Counted from the stretch's first letter, positions 23,871-34,092 are shown. The stretch: 64,000 bases of DNA from Bacteroidaceae bacterium (GCA_017464345.1 JAFUAH010000015.1:34775-98774), one strand, 5' to 3'. Notes: generated from the sequence alone by a model not told the origin. Made by a program: numbers and translations.

Positions 23871-25031
23871 TTACAGGAGACGGCGGGCACCAGGGCCGAT
23901 GACTACGTCGATGACGATGGGCTTCTTGCCGTACTTCTCGAAGAAACGCTTCTGGACGACTTCCTTGAAGTGGTCGTACATCTCCTCGGCTACGAGGTTG
24001 ATGGTGCAGCCACCGAAGCCGCCGCCCATGATGCGAGAGCCGGTTACGCCCTCTTCCTTGGCCACGTCGTTCAGGAAGTCGAGTTCCTCACACGATACCT
24101 CGTACTCCTTCGACAGGCCGTAGTGGGTCTCGTACATCTTCTGGCCGACGAGTTCGTAGTCGCCCTTCTCCAGTGCGTCGCAGACGGCCAGCACACGGTC
24201 GATTTCGCCGATGACGTAGCGGGCGCGCTTGTACTCAACCTCGCTAATTTCGCCCTTCACCTCGTCCAGCATCTCCATGTTGGCGTCGCGCAGGGTGTCC
24301 ACCTCGGGGTGGTGCTTCTTGATAATCTCAGCCACGTGCTCGCACTGCAGACGGCGCTCGTTGTAGGGAGAACCTGCCAGTTCGTGCTTAACACAACTGT
24401 TCACGAGCATCAACTTGTAGCCCTTGGGCTCCCAGGGGAAGTAGGCGATTTCGCCCGAACGGCAATCCATGCGCATGAGGTGACCGGCCTTGCCGAGGCA
24501 GGAGATGGCCTGGTCCATGATGCCGCAGTTGCAGCCGATGTATTTGTGCTCGGTGCGCTGACCCACCTTGGCCAGTTCCATGCGGTCAATCTTATTGTCG
24601 CCGAACATGTCGTTCAGGGCGAAGGCAAAGGTGCTCTCCAGAGCAGCGCTGGAACTCATACCAGCACCAAGGGGTACGTCGCCAGCGAAGGCGGTGTTGA
24701 AGCCTTGTACGGGAACGCCCAGTGCCATCATCTCGCGGCAAACACCGTAGATGTAGCGAGCCCATGTTGCGTTAGGTCCCTTCTCGTCGTCGAGCGAGAA
24801 CTCCACCTTGTCCTTTAGGTCGATGGAGTAGGCACGCACGTTGCGGGTGCCGTTGGCCTTGAGTTCGGCAATCATGCCCTGCTCAACGGCGCCGGGGAAT
24901 ACGTAACCGTTGTTGTAGTCGGTGTGCTCACCGATGAGGTTGATACGGCCAGGAGAAGCATACACATTTCCTGTGCTTCCGTCGAAGTGCTTGATAAAGC
25001 GACTCCGAACATCTTCGATTGTTAATTTCAT
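23871..25031 (-). CDS. galK: Galactokinase
   Basis: A 386-residue GHMP kinase. The galactokinase signature GRINLIGEHTDYNNG is at about 28-42. The ATP-binding motif VPLGAGMSSSAALE is at about 119-132. The C-terminal GHMP motif GSRIMGGGFGGCTINLV is at about 335-351. It phosphorylates D-galactose to galactose 1-phosphate in the cytoplasm. It is the last gene of the operon mutarotase - permease - galactokinase, and a gene-less hairpin repeat lies between it and the permease gene. Length and motifs are normal. Confidence 0.97.
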   Translation of the reverse strand: MKLTIEDVRSRFIKHFDGSTGNVYASPGRINLIGEHTDYNNGYVFPGAVEQGMIAELKANGTRNVRAYSIDLKDKVEFSLDDEKGPNATWARYIYGVCREMMALGVPVQGFNTAFAGDVPLGAGMSSSAALESTFAFALNDMFGDNKIDRMELAKVGQRTEHKYIGCNCGIMDQAISCLGKAGHLMRMDCRSGEIAYFPWEPKGYKLMLVNSCVKHELAGSPYNERRLQCEHVAEIIKKHHPEVDTLRDANMEMLDEVKGEISEVEYKRARYVIGEIDRVLAVCDALEKGDYELVGQKMYETHYGLSKEYEVSCEELDFLNDVAKEEGVTGSRIMGGGFGGCTINLVAEEMYDHFKEVVQKRFFEKYGKKPIVIDVVIGPGARRLL

Positions 25032-25037
25032 AGTTTT

Positions 25038-25202
25038 TAAGTTGAAAGTTGAAAGTTGAAAGTTGAAAGTTTTTGGCTTCGCGTTTCAACATTCAATGGT
25101 TTATAATGTATTTAGTTCTTTCGTTCTTTGCTGAAACTGAAAGCCGAAAGATGACAGCATAGCCGTAGGCTAACTTTCAACTTTCAACTTTCAATTTTCA
25201 AT
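25038..25202. repeat. Gene-less hairpin element with TTGAAAG arms
   Basis: The left arm at 25038-25095 has four TTGAAAG units and then GGCTTCGCGTTTCAACATTC, matching the left end of the four-helix-bundle cassette at 16525. The right arm at 25163-25202 has GCCGTAGGC and then CTTTCAA units. Only about 65 bp lie between them, so this looks like an internally deleted derivative of the cassette. Confidence 0.65.
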
Positions 25203-25203
25203 T

Positions 25204-26493
25204 TTATTCTACTGGAATATCCGTATTCACGTTCTTCGAGCCCCAGAGAGCATAGTACAGGATGTAGGCGGCGCAGAGCAGGGGTACCCAGTAGGAGGTG
25301 AGGTACGAGCCTGTCCAGTCGGCCACGAGACCCTGGATGCCCACCATGATGGCGAAGCCGCAAACCATGGTCATGAAGGCACCGGAAGCGATGGCGGTGT
25401 ACTTGCCGAGGCCCTCGGTGGCGAGGTTGAAGATGCCACCCCACATGACGCTGGCGCAGAGGCCTACGAGCAGGAAGCAGAAGATGCCCACGGGGATGTT
25501 GCCCCAGATGAGTTTCATGTTGGTGTAGTCGATACCGGGAACGCTGACTGCAACCGTCTGAGGCAGGTAGATGCCCAGCAGGAGCAGCACGATGGCCGAG
25601 GCACTGACGAAGGTCATCATGGCCTTGGTGCTGACTTTGCCGCCCACGCTGGCGCCGACGAAACGACCGATGAGCATGAACAGGAAGTAGATGCTGGCCA
25701 GTGTGCCCACATAGCCGGCGTCCATGGCAAGGCCGGGAGTGGCTGCATCTTCTGCGGCTGTCAGGTACTGGAGTATGTAGCCGGGAATGCCCATCTCAAC
25801 ACCGCCGTACAGGCCGATGGCCAGGATGCCGAGGTTGAAGTGGCGGAAGGAGAAGGCCGAGTGGGGGTCTTTCTCGCCCGACTTGACCTCAACGGCCTTT
25901 TGGGGCTCTTCGATTTTGGTGAAGAAGATGACGATGAAGGCCACAACGAAGATGGCCAGGGCAATCATCAGGGCCGGAGTGGCGTCGCTAATCTTTGCCT
26001 TGGCGGCATCGCCGATGAGGGCACCCATGATGATGTAGACGGCCACGGCGGCGGTGGAGTTGAACACGCCACCCGTCTGGATGAGCTGGTTACCCTTGTT
26101 GCCACCGCCTCCGAGGAGGTTCAGCATGGGGTTGACGACGGTGTTCAGGATGCACATGCAGCAACCCGAGATGAGTGCGCCGCACAGGTAGACGGCCATA
26201 CCGCCCCAACCGGAGAGCCACTGGACGATAATACCGGTAATGCCAACCAAGAGGCCGATGAGGGCAGTGGTCTTGTAGCCCCACTTCTGAATCATCATGC
26301 CGGCAGGGAAGCCCATGACCAGATAGGCCATGAAGTTGCCATAGTTGCCAATCATGGCCATGAAGTTCGTGGTGCCGAACTGATTTTTTACAATGACGCC
26401 CATGGGCGAACAGAGGTTCGTCACGAAGGCAATCATGGCAAACAGGGCAATCATCACGATGATGGCCCCCCATTGAGTTTTTTCTTGCTTCAT
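25204..26493 (-). CDS. Glucose/galactose MFS permease (FucP-like)
   Basis: A 429-residue major facilitator protein with about 12 membrane helices. The conserved first segment includes LCSPMGVIVKNQFGTTNF and FMAYLVMGFPAGMMIQKWGY (about 30-72), and FMLIGRFVGASVGG (about 270) marks the second half. It belongs to the FucP/GluP group of proton-linked sugar importers in Bacteroidetes. Galactose (or glucose) import is inferred from the neighbouring galactokinase and mutarotase genes. Expression probably depends on the promoter at 27748-27755. Confidence 0.92.
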   Translation of the reverse strand: MKQEKTQWGAIIVMIALFAMIAFVTNLCSPMGVIVKNQFGTTNFMAMIGNYGNFMAYLVMGFPAGMMIQKWGYKTTALIGLLVGITGIIVQWLSGWGGMAVYLCGALISGCCMCILNTVVNPMLNLLGGGGNKGNQLIQTGGVFNSTAAVAVYIIMGALIGDAAKAKISDATPALMIALAIFVVAFIVIFFTKIEEPQKAVEVKSGEKDPHSAFSFRHFNLGILAIGLYGGVEMGIPGYILQYLTAAEDAATPGLAMDAGYVGTLASIYFLFMLIGRFVGASVGGKVSTKAMMTFVSASAIVLLLLGIYLPQTVAVSVPGIDYTNMKLIWGNIPVGIFCFLLVGLCASVMWGGIFNLATEGLGKYTAIASGAFMTMVCGFAIMVGIQGLVADWTGSYLTSYWVPLLCAAYILYYALWGSKNVNTDIPVE

Positions 26494-26531
26494 AATATAC
26501 TATTTAATTACTTGATTATTAGTTTTGTTTT

Positions 26532-26626
26532 ACTACGAATTACACGAATTGAACGAATTTATGTTTCCGTGCCACTAAATCAGTGAAACTGATAAATAAT
26601 TCGTGAAATTCGTGTAATTCGTAGTT
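26532..26626. repeat. Hairpin element with AATTCGTG-type arms
   Basis: ACTACGAATTACACGAATT at 26532-26550 is matched by the complementary AATTCGTGTAATTCGTAGT ending at 26625. Similar elements lie at 42904-43013 and 57413-57535. It occupies the mutarotase-permease gap. Confidence 0.7.
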
Positions 26627-26633
26627 AAAAATA

Positions 26634-27713
26634 TCACTTGTCTGTGCCGAACTTATAAACGGTCTTTTGTGTGTACACTTCGCCGGGCTTCAGAACGACC
26701 GAGGGGAAGTACGGGCGGTTGGGCGAGTCGGGGAAGTGCTGAGCCTCGAAGCAGAGGGCAGAGCGGCGGGGGGCCGTGCAACCGTGCTGGAGGGCGTAGC
26801 CCGTGGCCCAGTTGTCGCTGTAGAACTGCACGCCGGGCTCCGTTGTCCACACCTCCATGGTACGACCGCTGACGGGTTCCGTCATTTCGGCAGCCAGGGA
26901 GAGTTCGCCGGGCTCCTTCTTGTTCAGCACGAAGCAGTGGTCGTAGCCGGCGCCGTTGCGAATCTGCTCGTCGTCGGCGTCGATGTCCTGGCCGACGGGC
27001 TTCGGGGTGCGGAAGTCGAAGGGGGTGCCGTCCACGCGGAGGATTTCACCCGTGGGGATGGAGGTGTCGTCGATGGGCACGTAGAAGTCGGCATTGATGC
27101 GCAGGACTACGTTCGTGGCCTCGGGCGTGGGGTTCTGGATGCCGGAGAGCGAGAAGTAGCCGTGCGAGGTCATGTTCACGATGGTCTTCTTGTTCGTCAC
27201 GCCGCGGTAGTCGATGACCAGTTCGTTGTCGTCGGTCAGCGAATAGCGCACCGTCATCTTCACTTCGCCGGGGAAGCCTTCCTCATAATAGGCAAAGGTA
27301 TAGCGCAGGACGAGTTCGCGCTCGTTCACCTGCTCGGCGTCCCATACGCGTGCATGGGCACCCGTGGGGCCTCCGTGGAGCGAGTTGGGGCCGTTGTTGA
27401 TGGCCAGGGTGTACTCCTTGCCGTTCATCGTGAAGCGGCCCTTGCAGATGCGGTTGCCGTAGCGGCCGATGAGGGTGGAAAGGAAGGGCTCCGGGCTCTC
27501 GATGACGTCCTTGATGTTGTCGTGTCCCTGGATGACGTTGCCGACGTTGCCGTCGCGGTCGGGCACCATTATAGACACGAGAGCACCACCGTAGTTGGTG
27601 ATGTCCACTTCCATACCATTATTATTTACTAAGGTGAACAGGTCAGTCTCTTTGCCCTGTACCACAGCCTGAAAGTCTTCGCGCTTCAGGCCCGAAAGAT
27701 GTTGTGGTGTCAT
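26634..27713 (-). CDS. galM: Aldose 1-epimerase (galactose mutarotase)
   Basis: A 359-residue mutarotase without a signal peptide, so cytoplasmic. IGRYGNRICKGRFTMNGKEYT is at about 78-98. The catalytic His is seen in NNGPNSLHGGPTG (about 105-117) and again in NMTSHGYFSLSG (about 180-190). The C-terminal acid lies in TTEPGVQFYSDNW. It is the first gene of the galactose operon. It differs from the lipoprotein mutarotase at 16996-18189 by the lack of an export signal, so the two act in different compartments. Confidence 0.94.
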   Translation of the reverse strand: MTPQHLSGLKREDFQAVVQGKETDLFTLVNNNGMEVDITNYGGALVSIMVPDRDGNVGNVIQGHDNIKDVIESPEPFLSTLIGRYGNRICKGRFTMNGKEYTLAINNGPNSLHGGPTGAHARVWDAEQVNERELVLRYTFAYYEEGFPGEVKMTVRYSLTDDNELVIDYRGVTNKKTIVNMTSHGYFSLSGIQNPTPEATNVVLRINADFYVPIDDTSIPTGEILRVDGTPFDFRTPKPVGQDIDADDEQIRNGAGYDHCFVLNKKEPGELSLAAEMTEPVSGRTMEVWTTEPGVQFYSDNWATGYALQHGCTAPRRSALCFEAQHFPDSPNRPYFPSVVLKPGEVYTQKTVYKFGTDK

Positions 27714-27747
27714 AGCTGTTTAGAGTTAAAGTTAATACTTCTGCCTA

Positions 27748-27755
27748 CAAATTTA
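27748..27755 (-). promoter_or_regulatory. -7 box of the galactose operon
   Basis: TAAATTTG on the minus strand, 34 nt upstream of the galM start. Confidence 0.65.
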
Positions 27756-27815
27756 TAGAAAACTTTTCAACCTTGCAAGGCTTTATAGGGAAAATGTGGT
27801 GAAGTTTTTCTAATC

Positions 27816-28037
27816 AAAGGGGGAATGGCCCCTACAGGCTTTGCTTGTGGGTCAATTGTCCGTCAAGCGAAACCCGTACGGGACGAAGCCCAGACTCGGG
27901 CGAGTCGGCCTTGACGGACAATTGACCCACAAGAGCGTCCCCTACGGGTCCTCTGATTGTCCTCTTGGCGAGAGCCGCAAATCTGTCAGGCTTTTCGCCC
28001 GACTTTTCGTAACTCTGCCGATAAATGGACGAAGTTA
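27816..28037. repeat. 222-bp dispersed palindromic repeat, copy 2
   Basis: Same length as 319-540 with about 90 percent identity. The 24-bp inverted repeat (27844-27867 with 27910-27933) and the loop are unchanged, while substitutions lie mostly outside the palindrome. It sits between the divergent galM and dxs promoters. Confidence 0.85.
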
Positions 28038-28106
28038 AATAGGCGAAGTTACCCACTTCGGCATAAGAAATAGATGAATTTATTTCGTTCTGCTCTCGAT
28101 TTTTCG

Positions 28107-28114
28107 TAACTTTG
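28107..28114 (+). promoter_or_regulatory. -7 box immediately upstream of dxs
   Basis: TAACTTTG ends only four bases before the dxs ATG at 28119. With usual spacing the transcript would begin at or near the start codon, giving a leaderless or nearly leaderless mRNA. Confidence 0.6.
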
Positions 28115-28118
28115 CGCG

Positions 28119-30035
28119 ATGAATCTGCTCGAACGCATACAATACCCTGCCGATTTACGGCAGTTGGACATAACTCAGTTGCCAGAAGTCTGCAAGGAAC
28201 TGCGCAACTGCATCATCCACGAACTAGCCGACAACCCCGGCCACTTTGCCTCCAGCCTAGGCGTGGTGGAACTGACGGTGGCTCTGCACTACGTATTCGA
28301 CACTCCCGACGACCGCATCGTCTGGGACGTGGGGCACCAAGCCTACGGTCACAAGATACTGACCGGACGCCGTGAGCAGTTTGCCACGAACCGTAAGCTC
28401 CACGGTCTGCGCCCCTTCCCTTCGCCCGAAGAAAGTCCCTACGATACTTGTACCTGCGGTCATGCCTCGAACAGCATCTCCGTGGCACTAGGCATGGCCG
28501 TGGCGGCCCGCAGGCAAGGCCTACGGCGCAAGGTGGTGGCCGTCATCGGTGACGGCAGCATGACGGGGGGGCTGGCCTTTGAGGGCGTGAACAATGTCTC
28601 CTGCATCCCCAACGATATGCTCATCATCCTGAACGACAACGATATGAGCATCGACCGCAGCGTCGGTGGCATGGGCCATTATTTGCATAAACTGCATACT
28701 AGTTCCACCTATAATAAAGTGCGCTACAAAGTGGCCAAGATGCTCTATCGCTGGGGATGGCTGAACGACGATTGCAAAGGGCGCGTCCTGCGCTTCAACA
28801 ATGCAGTGAAGTCGTTGCTCACCAACCAGCACAACCTCTTCGAGGGACTGGACATCCGATACTTCGGTCCCGAGGACGGGCACAATGTCATCGGACTGGT
28901 GCAGACGTTGCAGCGCATCAAGGACATGGAGGGGCCGAAGATGCTGCACATACATACGGTGAAAGGGAAAGGCTTCGAACCGGCAGAGCGTGATGCCACT
29001 GTATGGCATGCGCCAGGGAAGTTTGACCCCGAGACGGGAGAGATACTGGAGACCAAGGCTGAGGGGGACGTGCCGCCTAAGTTCCAAGACGTCTTCGGCC
29101 TGACCATGCTGGAACTGGCCCGGCAGAATCCGCGTATCGTGGGTGTCACGCCGGCCATGCCCACTGGCTGCAGTCTGAATTTGATGATGCGTGAGATGCC
29201 AGACCGCGCCTTCGACGTTGGCATAGCCGAGGGGCATGCTGTCACTTTCTCCGCCGGCATGGCACGAGACGGACTTCAGCCCTTCTGCAATATTTATTCA
29301 TCCTTTACCCAGCGGGCTTATGACAATATCATACACGACGTAGCCATCAGCGGTCTGCCCGTCGTGCTCTGTCTCGACCGCGCCGGCCTGGTGGGAGAGG
29401 ACGGCCCCACACATCACGGGGCTTTCGATCTTGCCTTTCTCCGCCCCATACCGGGCCTGACCATAGCCTCTCCGCTGAACGAACGCGAACTGCGTCGGCT
29501 AATGTTCACGGCCCAACAGCCTGGCCAGGGGGCTTTCGTCATTCGCTATCCGCGTGGGCGTGGCGTCTGTGCTGACTGGCGTTGCCCATTGGAGGCCATA
29601 CCTGTCGGGCAAGGACAGAAACTGAGGGATGGCGACGGCTGTGTGGCAGTCCTCACGCTGGGGCCCATCGGCAATGTGGCCACCCAGGCCATATTAGATG
29701 CCGAGAAGGCGACGGGCCTGCGCATAGCCCACTACGACATGCGCTTCTTGAAGCCGATAGACTGGGATATCCTGGCCGAAGTGGCTCACTGTCGGCACAT
29801 TATTACAGTGGAGGATGGTGTAGTCTCTGGTGGGCTGGGTTCTGCCGTACTGGAGTACATGGCCGACCACGATTGCCATCCCAATGTCGTGCGTTTGGGG
29901 TTGCCTGACAGATTTGTGGAACATGGCACACCAAGGGAACTGTATAAGATTGTGGGAATAGACCGTGACGGCATACGCCAGGCCATCGTGGAGTGTACGT
30001 CGGGCCACCGTCCACTGTCCGAAGGGGAGGATTAG
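28119..30035 (+). CDS. dxs: 1-deoxy-D-xylulose-5-phosphate synthase
   Basis: A 638-residue thiamine-diphosphate enzyme. [14 protein letters not shown] is at about 72-85. The cofactor site [16 protein letters not shown] is at about 146-161. The transketolase-like pyrimidine domain contains [20 protein letters not shown] (about 425-444). It condenses pyruvate and glyceraldehyde 3-phosphate, the first step of the MEP isoprenoid pathway. The start [16 protein letters not shown] matches the family, so the very short distance to the promoter is probably real. trkA follows after 29 bases. Confidence 0.96.
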   Translation: MNLLERIQYPADLRQLDITQLPEVCKELRNCIIHELADNPGHFASSLGVVELTVALHYVFDTPDDRIVWDVGHQAYGHKILTGRREQFATNRKLHGLRPFPSPEESPYDTCTCGHASNSISVALGMAVAARRQGLRRKVVAVIGDGSMTGGLAFEGVNNVSCIPNDMLIILNDNDMSIDRSVGGMGHYLHKLHTSSTYNKVRYKVAKMLYRWGWLNDDCKGRVLRFNNAVKSLLTNQHNLFEGLDIRYFGPEDGHNVIGLVQTLQRIKDMEGPKMLHIHTVKGKGFEPAERDATVWHAPGKFDPETGEILETKAEGDVPPKFQDVFGLTMLELARQNPRIVGVTPAMPTGCSLNLMMREMPDRAFDVGIAEGHAVTFSAGMARDGLQPFCNIYSSFTQRAYDNIIHDVAISGLPVVLCLDRAGLVGEDGPTHHGAFDLAFLRPIPGLTIASPLNERELRRLMFTAQQPGQGAFVIRYPRGRGVCADWRCPLEAIPVGQGQKLRDGDGCVAVLTLGPIGNVATQAILDAEKATGLRIAHYDMRFLKPIDWDILAEVAHCRHIITVEDGVVSGGLGSAVLEYMADHDCHPNVVRLGLPDRFVEHGTPRELYKIVGIDRDGIRQAIVECTSGHRPLSEGED

Positions 30036-30064
30036 TAATATATAAGGAACTAAGAAACTGACAC

Positions 30065-31462
30065 ATGAAAATCATCATCGCAGGTGCGGGAGCCGTAGGC
30101 GTACATTTGGCACAACTGCTGTCGCGTGACGAACACGACATAGTGGTCATCGACGAAAGTCAGGAAAAGACCGAAGGACTCAACGATTCGGGTAACTATG
30201 ACTTGATGACCATCAATGCATCAGCCAGTAGCATCAATAGCATGAGAGAGGCCGGCGTGCAACACGCCGACCTCTTCATTGCCGTCACCCCCGATGAGGC
30301 ACGTAACATTACCTGCTGTATGTTAGCCCACACGCTTGGAGCCCGCAAAACTGTGGCCCGGGTGGACAATGCTGAGTATGTGCAACCGCAGTATCAGGAG
30401 ATGTTCAAGCGGATGGGCATCGACTCACTCATCTATCCCGAAGTGCTGGCTGCCAACGAGATTTTGGAGGGACTTAAGCACTCCTGGGTACGTCAGTACT
30501 GGGAGATACACGGCGGAGCGCTCATCATGATGGGCATCAAATTGCGTGAGTCGGCCCATGTCATTCTTGGCCAGCCCCTGCGCGTGCTCTGTCCCCCAGA
30601 TTCGCCCTATCACATTGTTGTCATCAAGCGTGGTGAGCAGACCATCATTCCCGGGGGTAACGCAGAACTGCAGCTGGGTGACATTGCCTATTTCGTTACG
30701 ACGCTGAAGCATACGGCGCTCATCCGCGATTTGGTGGGCAAAATGGACTATCCCGATGTCAAGCGCGTCATGGTCATGGGCGGAGGACGCATTTCCGTGC
30801 AACTGGCCCACAAGAAGCCAGACTGGTTGTCCATGCGCATTGTGGAGCAAAGTGAGGAACGATGCCTGCAATTGAATGAATTGTTGGAGAACGACGATAT
30901 CGTGGTCATCCACGGGGATGGACGTGACACCGGGACACTGGTGGACGAGGGTATACGCAAGTGCGAGGCTTTTGCTGCCCTGACACCAGGAACCGAGACC
31001 AACATCCTGGCCTGTCTGGCAGCCAAGCGTCTGGGCGTGCGCAAGACGGTGGCTCTGGTCGAAAATATGGACTATGTGGACATGGCAGAGAAACTGGACA
31101 TCGGTACTATCATCAACAAAAAGGCCATTGCGGCCAGTCACATCTATCAGATGATGCTAGATGCCGACGTGACCACGGTCAAGAGTCTGACCATCGCCAA
31201 TGCCGATGTGGCCGAGTTCGTGGCTCTGGAGGGGTCGCTCATCACGCAGCAGCCCATTCGCAATCTGCATATTCCGGAAGGCGTCTCGTTGGGTGGCTTG
31301 ATTCGTGACAAGGTCGGTATTCCCATCAATGGTAGTACCGTCATTCAGCCTGGTGACAGTGTCGTCGTTTTTGCGATTGATGGGCTAATAAAGAAGATGG
31401 ATAAATTCTTTCGGAAGCCAGAGGGTAATATCTTGTCACAAATTATAGAAAGCCTGAAGTGA
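30065..31462 (+). CDS. trkA: Trk potassium uptake system regulatory subunit TrkA
   Basis: A 465-residue protein with two RCK units. The first nucleotide-binding site is IIIAGAGAVGVHLAQLLSRD (about 3-22) with its acidic end at VVIDE. A second Rossmann unit starts near residue 235 (VMVMGGGRISVQLAH). Each is followed by a small TrkA_C domain. It binds NAD(H) or ATP at the inner face of the membrane and gates the TrkH potassium channel. The trkH gene normally next to it is not directly downstream here; a convergent folC follows. Confidence 0.94.
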   Translation: MKIIIAGAGAVGVHLAQLLSRDEHDIVVIDESQEKTEGLNDSGNYDLMTINASASSINSMREAGVQHADLFIAVTPDEARNITCCMLAHTLGARKTVARVDNAEYVQPQYQEMFKRMGIDSLIYPEVLAANEILEGLKHSWVRQYWEIHGGALIMMGIKLRESAHVILGQPLRVLCPPDSPYHIVVIKRGEQTIIPGGNAELQLGDIAYFVTTLKHTALIRDLVGKMDYPDVKRVMVMGGGRISVQLAHKKPDWLSMRIVEQSEERCLQLNELLENDDIVVIHGDGRDTGTLVDEGIRKCEAFAALTPGTETNILACLAAKRLGVRKTVALVENMDYVDMAEKLDIGTIINKKAIAASHIYQMMLDADVTTVKSLTIANADVAEFVALEGSLITQQPIRNLHIPEGVSLGGLIRDKVGIPINGSTVIQPGDSVVVFAIDGLIKKMDKFFRKPEGNILSQIIESLK

Positions 31463-31481
31463 CGTTCGCACTTCAGGCTTT
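31449..31481. terminator. Shared terminator of trkA and folC
   Basis: AAAGCCTGAAGTG (31449-31461) pairs with CACTTCAGGCTTT (31469-31481). It overlaps the trkA stop codon and serves both convergent genes. Confidence 0.85.
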
Positions 31482-32840
31482 TTCTTGTAAACTCTTCAGC
31501 AGATCGGCCACAATGAAGGACGAACCGCCCACGAAAATGAAGTCTTGGGGACGTGCATCAGCAAGTGCTGCATGGTAAGCTTCCCCCACGGTGGAGTAGG
31601 TGATGGGGTTGCCCTCAAGGTCGGCACGGCATGGTAGTCCCAGTTCCTGTCCCAAAGAGGCAATCTCCTGAGCTGGCATGGCACGTTTCACAGAGGCTTG
31701 TGTAAAATAGTATGTGCCTTGGCGTGGGAACAAGGAAAGCGAACCGCGTACGTCCTTGTCTGCCACCATACCGATAACCATTCTAAGAGCCCCCTTATGT
31801 CCCGCCGTGAGGGAGGATTCACCCATGATGATGGATTTTCTCTCCTTTATGGTGGAGTCGGAGGGGGTTAATTGCTTTGCAATATATTGTAGTCCTCCGA
31901 CGTTGTGTCCCGTGTCGCAAATGACGGTCGGATTGCTTCTCAACTTTTGCCAGCGTCCCATGAGCCCAGTCAATTCGCAGACTCGTGCAAAGCCCTCATG
32001 GATCGCTGCGGGCTTAATTGTCAATTGCTGCACTGCCGCTAATATTGTTGCAGTATTCCTCTTTTGGCAGAGTCCGCCGAGTTCGGCTTCGAAACAACCG
32101 AAGTGGCGCGTTTCGTAATACCATCTGTCGTTTTCTAACCGTGCATTTGTGATTTCATCCCCTTCGTCGGCAAATATAATCTCAGCATCCATTGCTTGGG
32201 CTTTGTTTAGGAATACCTGATGGATAGTGCTGTTACCGTTTGTCTCACCTATGATTACGGGTACATTCGGTTTGATTATGCCTGCCTTTTCATTCGCAAT
32301 TTTATCTAAAGTGTCGCCTAAGAACTGTGTGTGGTCGAAACTGATGTTGGTGATGATGGAAACGAGCGGCGTGATGATGTTTGTGCAGTCGAGTCGTCCG
32401 CCCAGACCTACCTCAATTACGGCAATGTCCACTTCTTGTTCCATAAAATACTGAAAAGCCAAGGCTGTAGTGAGTTCGAAGAAGGAGGGATGGAGAGGCT
32501 CAAAGAACGAACGTTCGTCAGTCACAAAATCGATGACACGTTGCTCAGGTATCATTTTCCCATTGACACGGATGCGTTCGCGGAAGTCCACTAGATGTGG
32601 ACTAGTGTACAAGCCCACGCGGAATCCTGCCGCTTGGAGTATGGCTGCCAATGTATGGCTGACGCTACCTTTTCCATTCGTACCCGCTACGTGGATGGTC
32701 TTGTATGCTTTGTGAGGATGGCCAAAATGCTCGTCAAGCAGACGTGTATTTTCTAAACCCTCTTTATATGCACCCGCCCCGATGTTCTGAAACAACGGGG
32801 CGACATTAAAGAGGTAATCTATAGTTTCCTGGTAATTCAT
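31473..32840 (-). CDS. folC: Bifunctional dihydrofolate/folylpolyglutamate synthase
   Basis: A 455-residue Mur-ligase-like enzyme. The ATP site AGTNGKGSVSHTLAAIL is at about 52-68. The VIEVGLGGRLDCTNII segment is at about 140-155 and SFDHTQFLGDTLDKIANEKAG at about 168-188. The C-terminal domain has CDTGHNVGG (about 318-326). It adds glutamate to dihydropteroate and to folates in the cytoplasm. The start MNYQETIDYLFN fits the family. A hairpin repeat separates it from the upstream dnaJ gene on the same strand. Confidence 0.94.
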   Translation of the reverse strand: MNYQETIDYLFNVAPLFQNIGAGAYKEGLENTRLLDEHFGHPHKAYKTIHVAGTNGKGSVSHTLAAILQAAGFRVGLYTSPHLVDFRERIRVNGKMIPEQRVIDFVTDERSFFEPLHPSFFELTTALAFQYFMEQEVDIAVIEVGLGGRLDCTNIITPLVSIITNISFDHTQFLGDTLDKIANEKAGIIKPNVPVIIGETNGNSTIHQVFLNKAQAMDAEIIFADEGDEITNARLENDRWYYETRHFGCFEAELGGLCQKRNTATILAAVQQLTIKPAAIHEGFARVCELTGLMGRWQKLRSNPTVICDTGHNVGGLQYIAKQLTPSDSTIKERKSIIMGESSLTAGHKGALRMVIGMVADKDVRGSLSLFPRQGTYYFTQASVKRAMPAQEIASLGQELGLPCRADLEGNPITYSTVGEAYHAALADARPQDFIFVGGSSFIVADLLKSLQEKA

Positions 32841-32848
32841 AACGAATG

Positions 32849-32917
32849 GAAGTTAAGTCCCTTTAACTTTTTGGCCGCAGGCCATTAACTTCCTTTTAAC
32901 TCCCCTTTAACTCCTTG
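32849..32917. repeat. Hairpin element with GTTAA-type arms
   Basis: GAAGTTAAGTCCCTTTAAC on the left and repeated CCTTTTAACTCC/CCTTTAACTCC on the right flank the palindrome GGCCGCAGGCC, between folC and dnaJ. Confidence 0.5.
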
Positions 32918-32919
32918 TA

Positions 32920-34083
32920 TCAATTGAACATTGCCTTGAACTTCTCGAAAATCTTTGAGCGGCACGAATCCGAGGGCCGGAAGTTGTCGCTCTGTGCGAA
33001 GCGTTCCATCGCCTGCTTCTCGTCGCGCGAGAGCGTCTCGGGGATGTAGACGCTGATGTGTACGATGAGGTCGCCCACTCCGTAGCCGTAGCCTTGCACA
33101 GCAGGCAGGCCCTTTCCGCGCAGGCGAACCACCTTGCCGGGTTGCGTGCCGGGTTCAATCTTGATGCGTGCCTTGCCGTCGAGCGTGGGAATCTCCACCG
33201 TGCCGCCCAGCGTGGCCGTGGGCACGTCGAGCAGTAGGTTGTAGACGAGGTTCTGCTCCTCGCGTACGAATTCTTTGTGGGACTGCACTTCGATGAAGAC
33301 TTGGATGTCGCCGGACACCCCGTTATGCTTGCCTGCATTCCCCTTGCTTGGGACTGTCACCACCATTCCGTCGGCCACGCCGGCAGGTATTTTCACTTCT
33401 ACCACTTCTTCTCCAGTTACGACACCCTCACCGTGGCACTTCGTGCATTTATTCTTTATGGTATGCCCCTCACCACCACAGGTGGGGCAGGCTTGTTGCG
33501 TCTGCATCCGGCCAAACATTGAATTTACAGTGCGCACCGTGTAGCCCTTGCCGCCACATGTGGGACACGTCTGCGTTTGCCCGTCTTCAGAACCAGAACC
33601 ATGGCAGTGATTGCAGGTGATGTTCTTGCGTACTTTGAATTTCTTTGTTACGCCTGTAGCCACTTCGTTCAGTGTCAGACTCACTTTTAGTCGCAAGTCG
33701 CTACCCCGGTATACCTGTTGTCCGGCACTGCCACCGCCAAATCCACTGAAACCACTGAAGCCGAATCCTCCCCCCATGCGTCCGCCAAAGATGTCGCCGA
33801 ACATCGAGAATATATCGTCCATGTTCATGCTTCCGCCCGAGAAACCGCCGCCCATGCCGTTCAGTCCTTCGTGACCGAACTGGTCGTAGCGGGCACGCTT
33901 CTGCTCGTCGTGCAGCACGTCGTAGGCCTCGGCAGCCTCCTTGAACTTCTCCTCGGCCTCCTTGTTGCCGGGATTGCGGTCAGGGTGGTACTTGATGGCC
34001 ATTTTCTTGTAGGCGGCCTTTATCTCCTGTGGTGTCGCGTTCTTCTGAACGCCAAGCACCTCGTAGTAATCTCGCTTTGCCAT
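32920..34083 (-). CDS. dnaJ: Chaperone protein DnaJ
   Basis: A 387-residue type I DnaJ. The J domain (1-70) has the HPD motif in [11 protein letters not shown] Gly/Phe-rich linker follows at about 75-125 ([11 protein letters not shown] and [16 protein letters not shown]). Four zinc-binding motifs are complete: [24 protein letters not shown] and [10 protein letters not shown]-terminal substrate-binding domain completes it. It stimulates DnaK ATPase and delivers unfolded clients. It lies downstream of grpE on the same strand; dnaK is not in the window. Confidence 0.97.
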   Translation of the reverse strand: MAKRDYYEVLGVQKNATPQEIKAAYKKMAIKYHPDRNPGNKEAEEKFKEAAEAYDVLHDEQKRARYDQFGHEGLNGMGGGFSGGSMNMDDIFSMFGDIFGGRMGGGFGFSGFSGFGGGSAGQQVYRGSDLRLKVSLTLNEVATGVTKKFKVRKNITCNHCHGSGSEDGQTQTCPTCGGKGYTVRTVNSMFGRMQTQQACPTCGGEGHTIKNKCTKCHGEGVVTGEEVVEVKIPAGVADGMVVTVPSKGNAGKHNGVSGDIQVFIEVQSHKEFVREEQNLVYNLLLDVPTATLGGTVEIPTLDGKARIKIEPGTQPGKVVRLRGKGLPAVQGYGYGVGDLIVHISVYIPETLSRDEKQAMERFAQSDNFRPSDSCRSKIFEKFKAMFN

Positions 34084-34092
34084 AATTCTATT

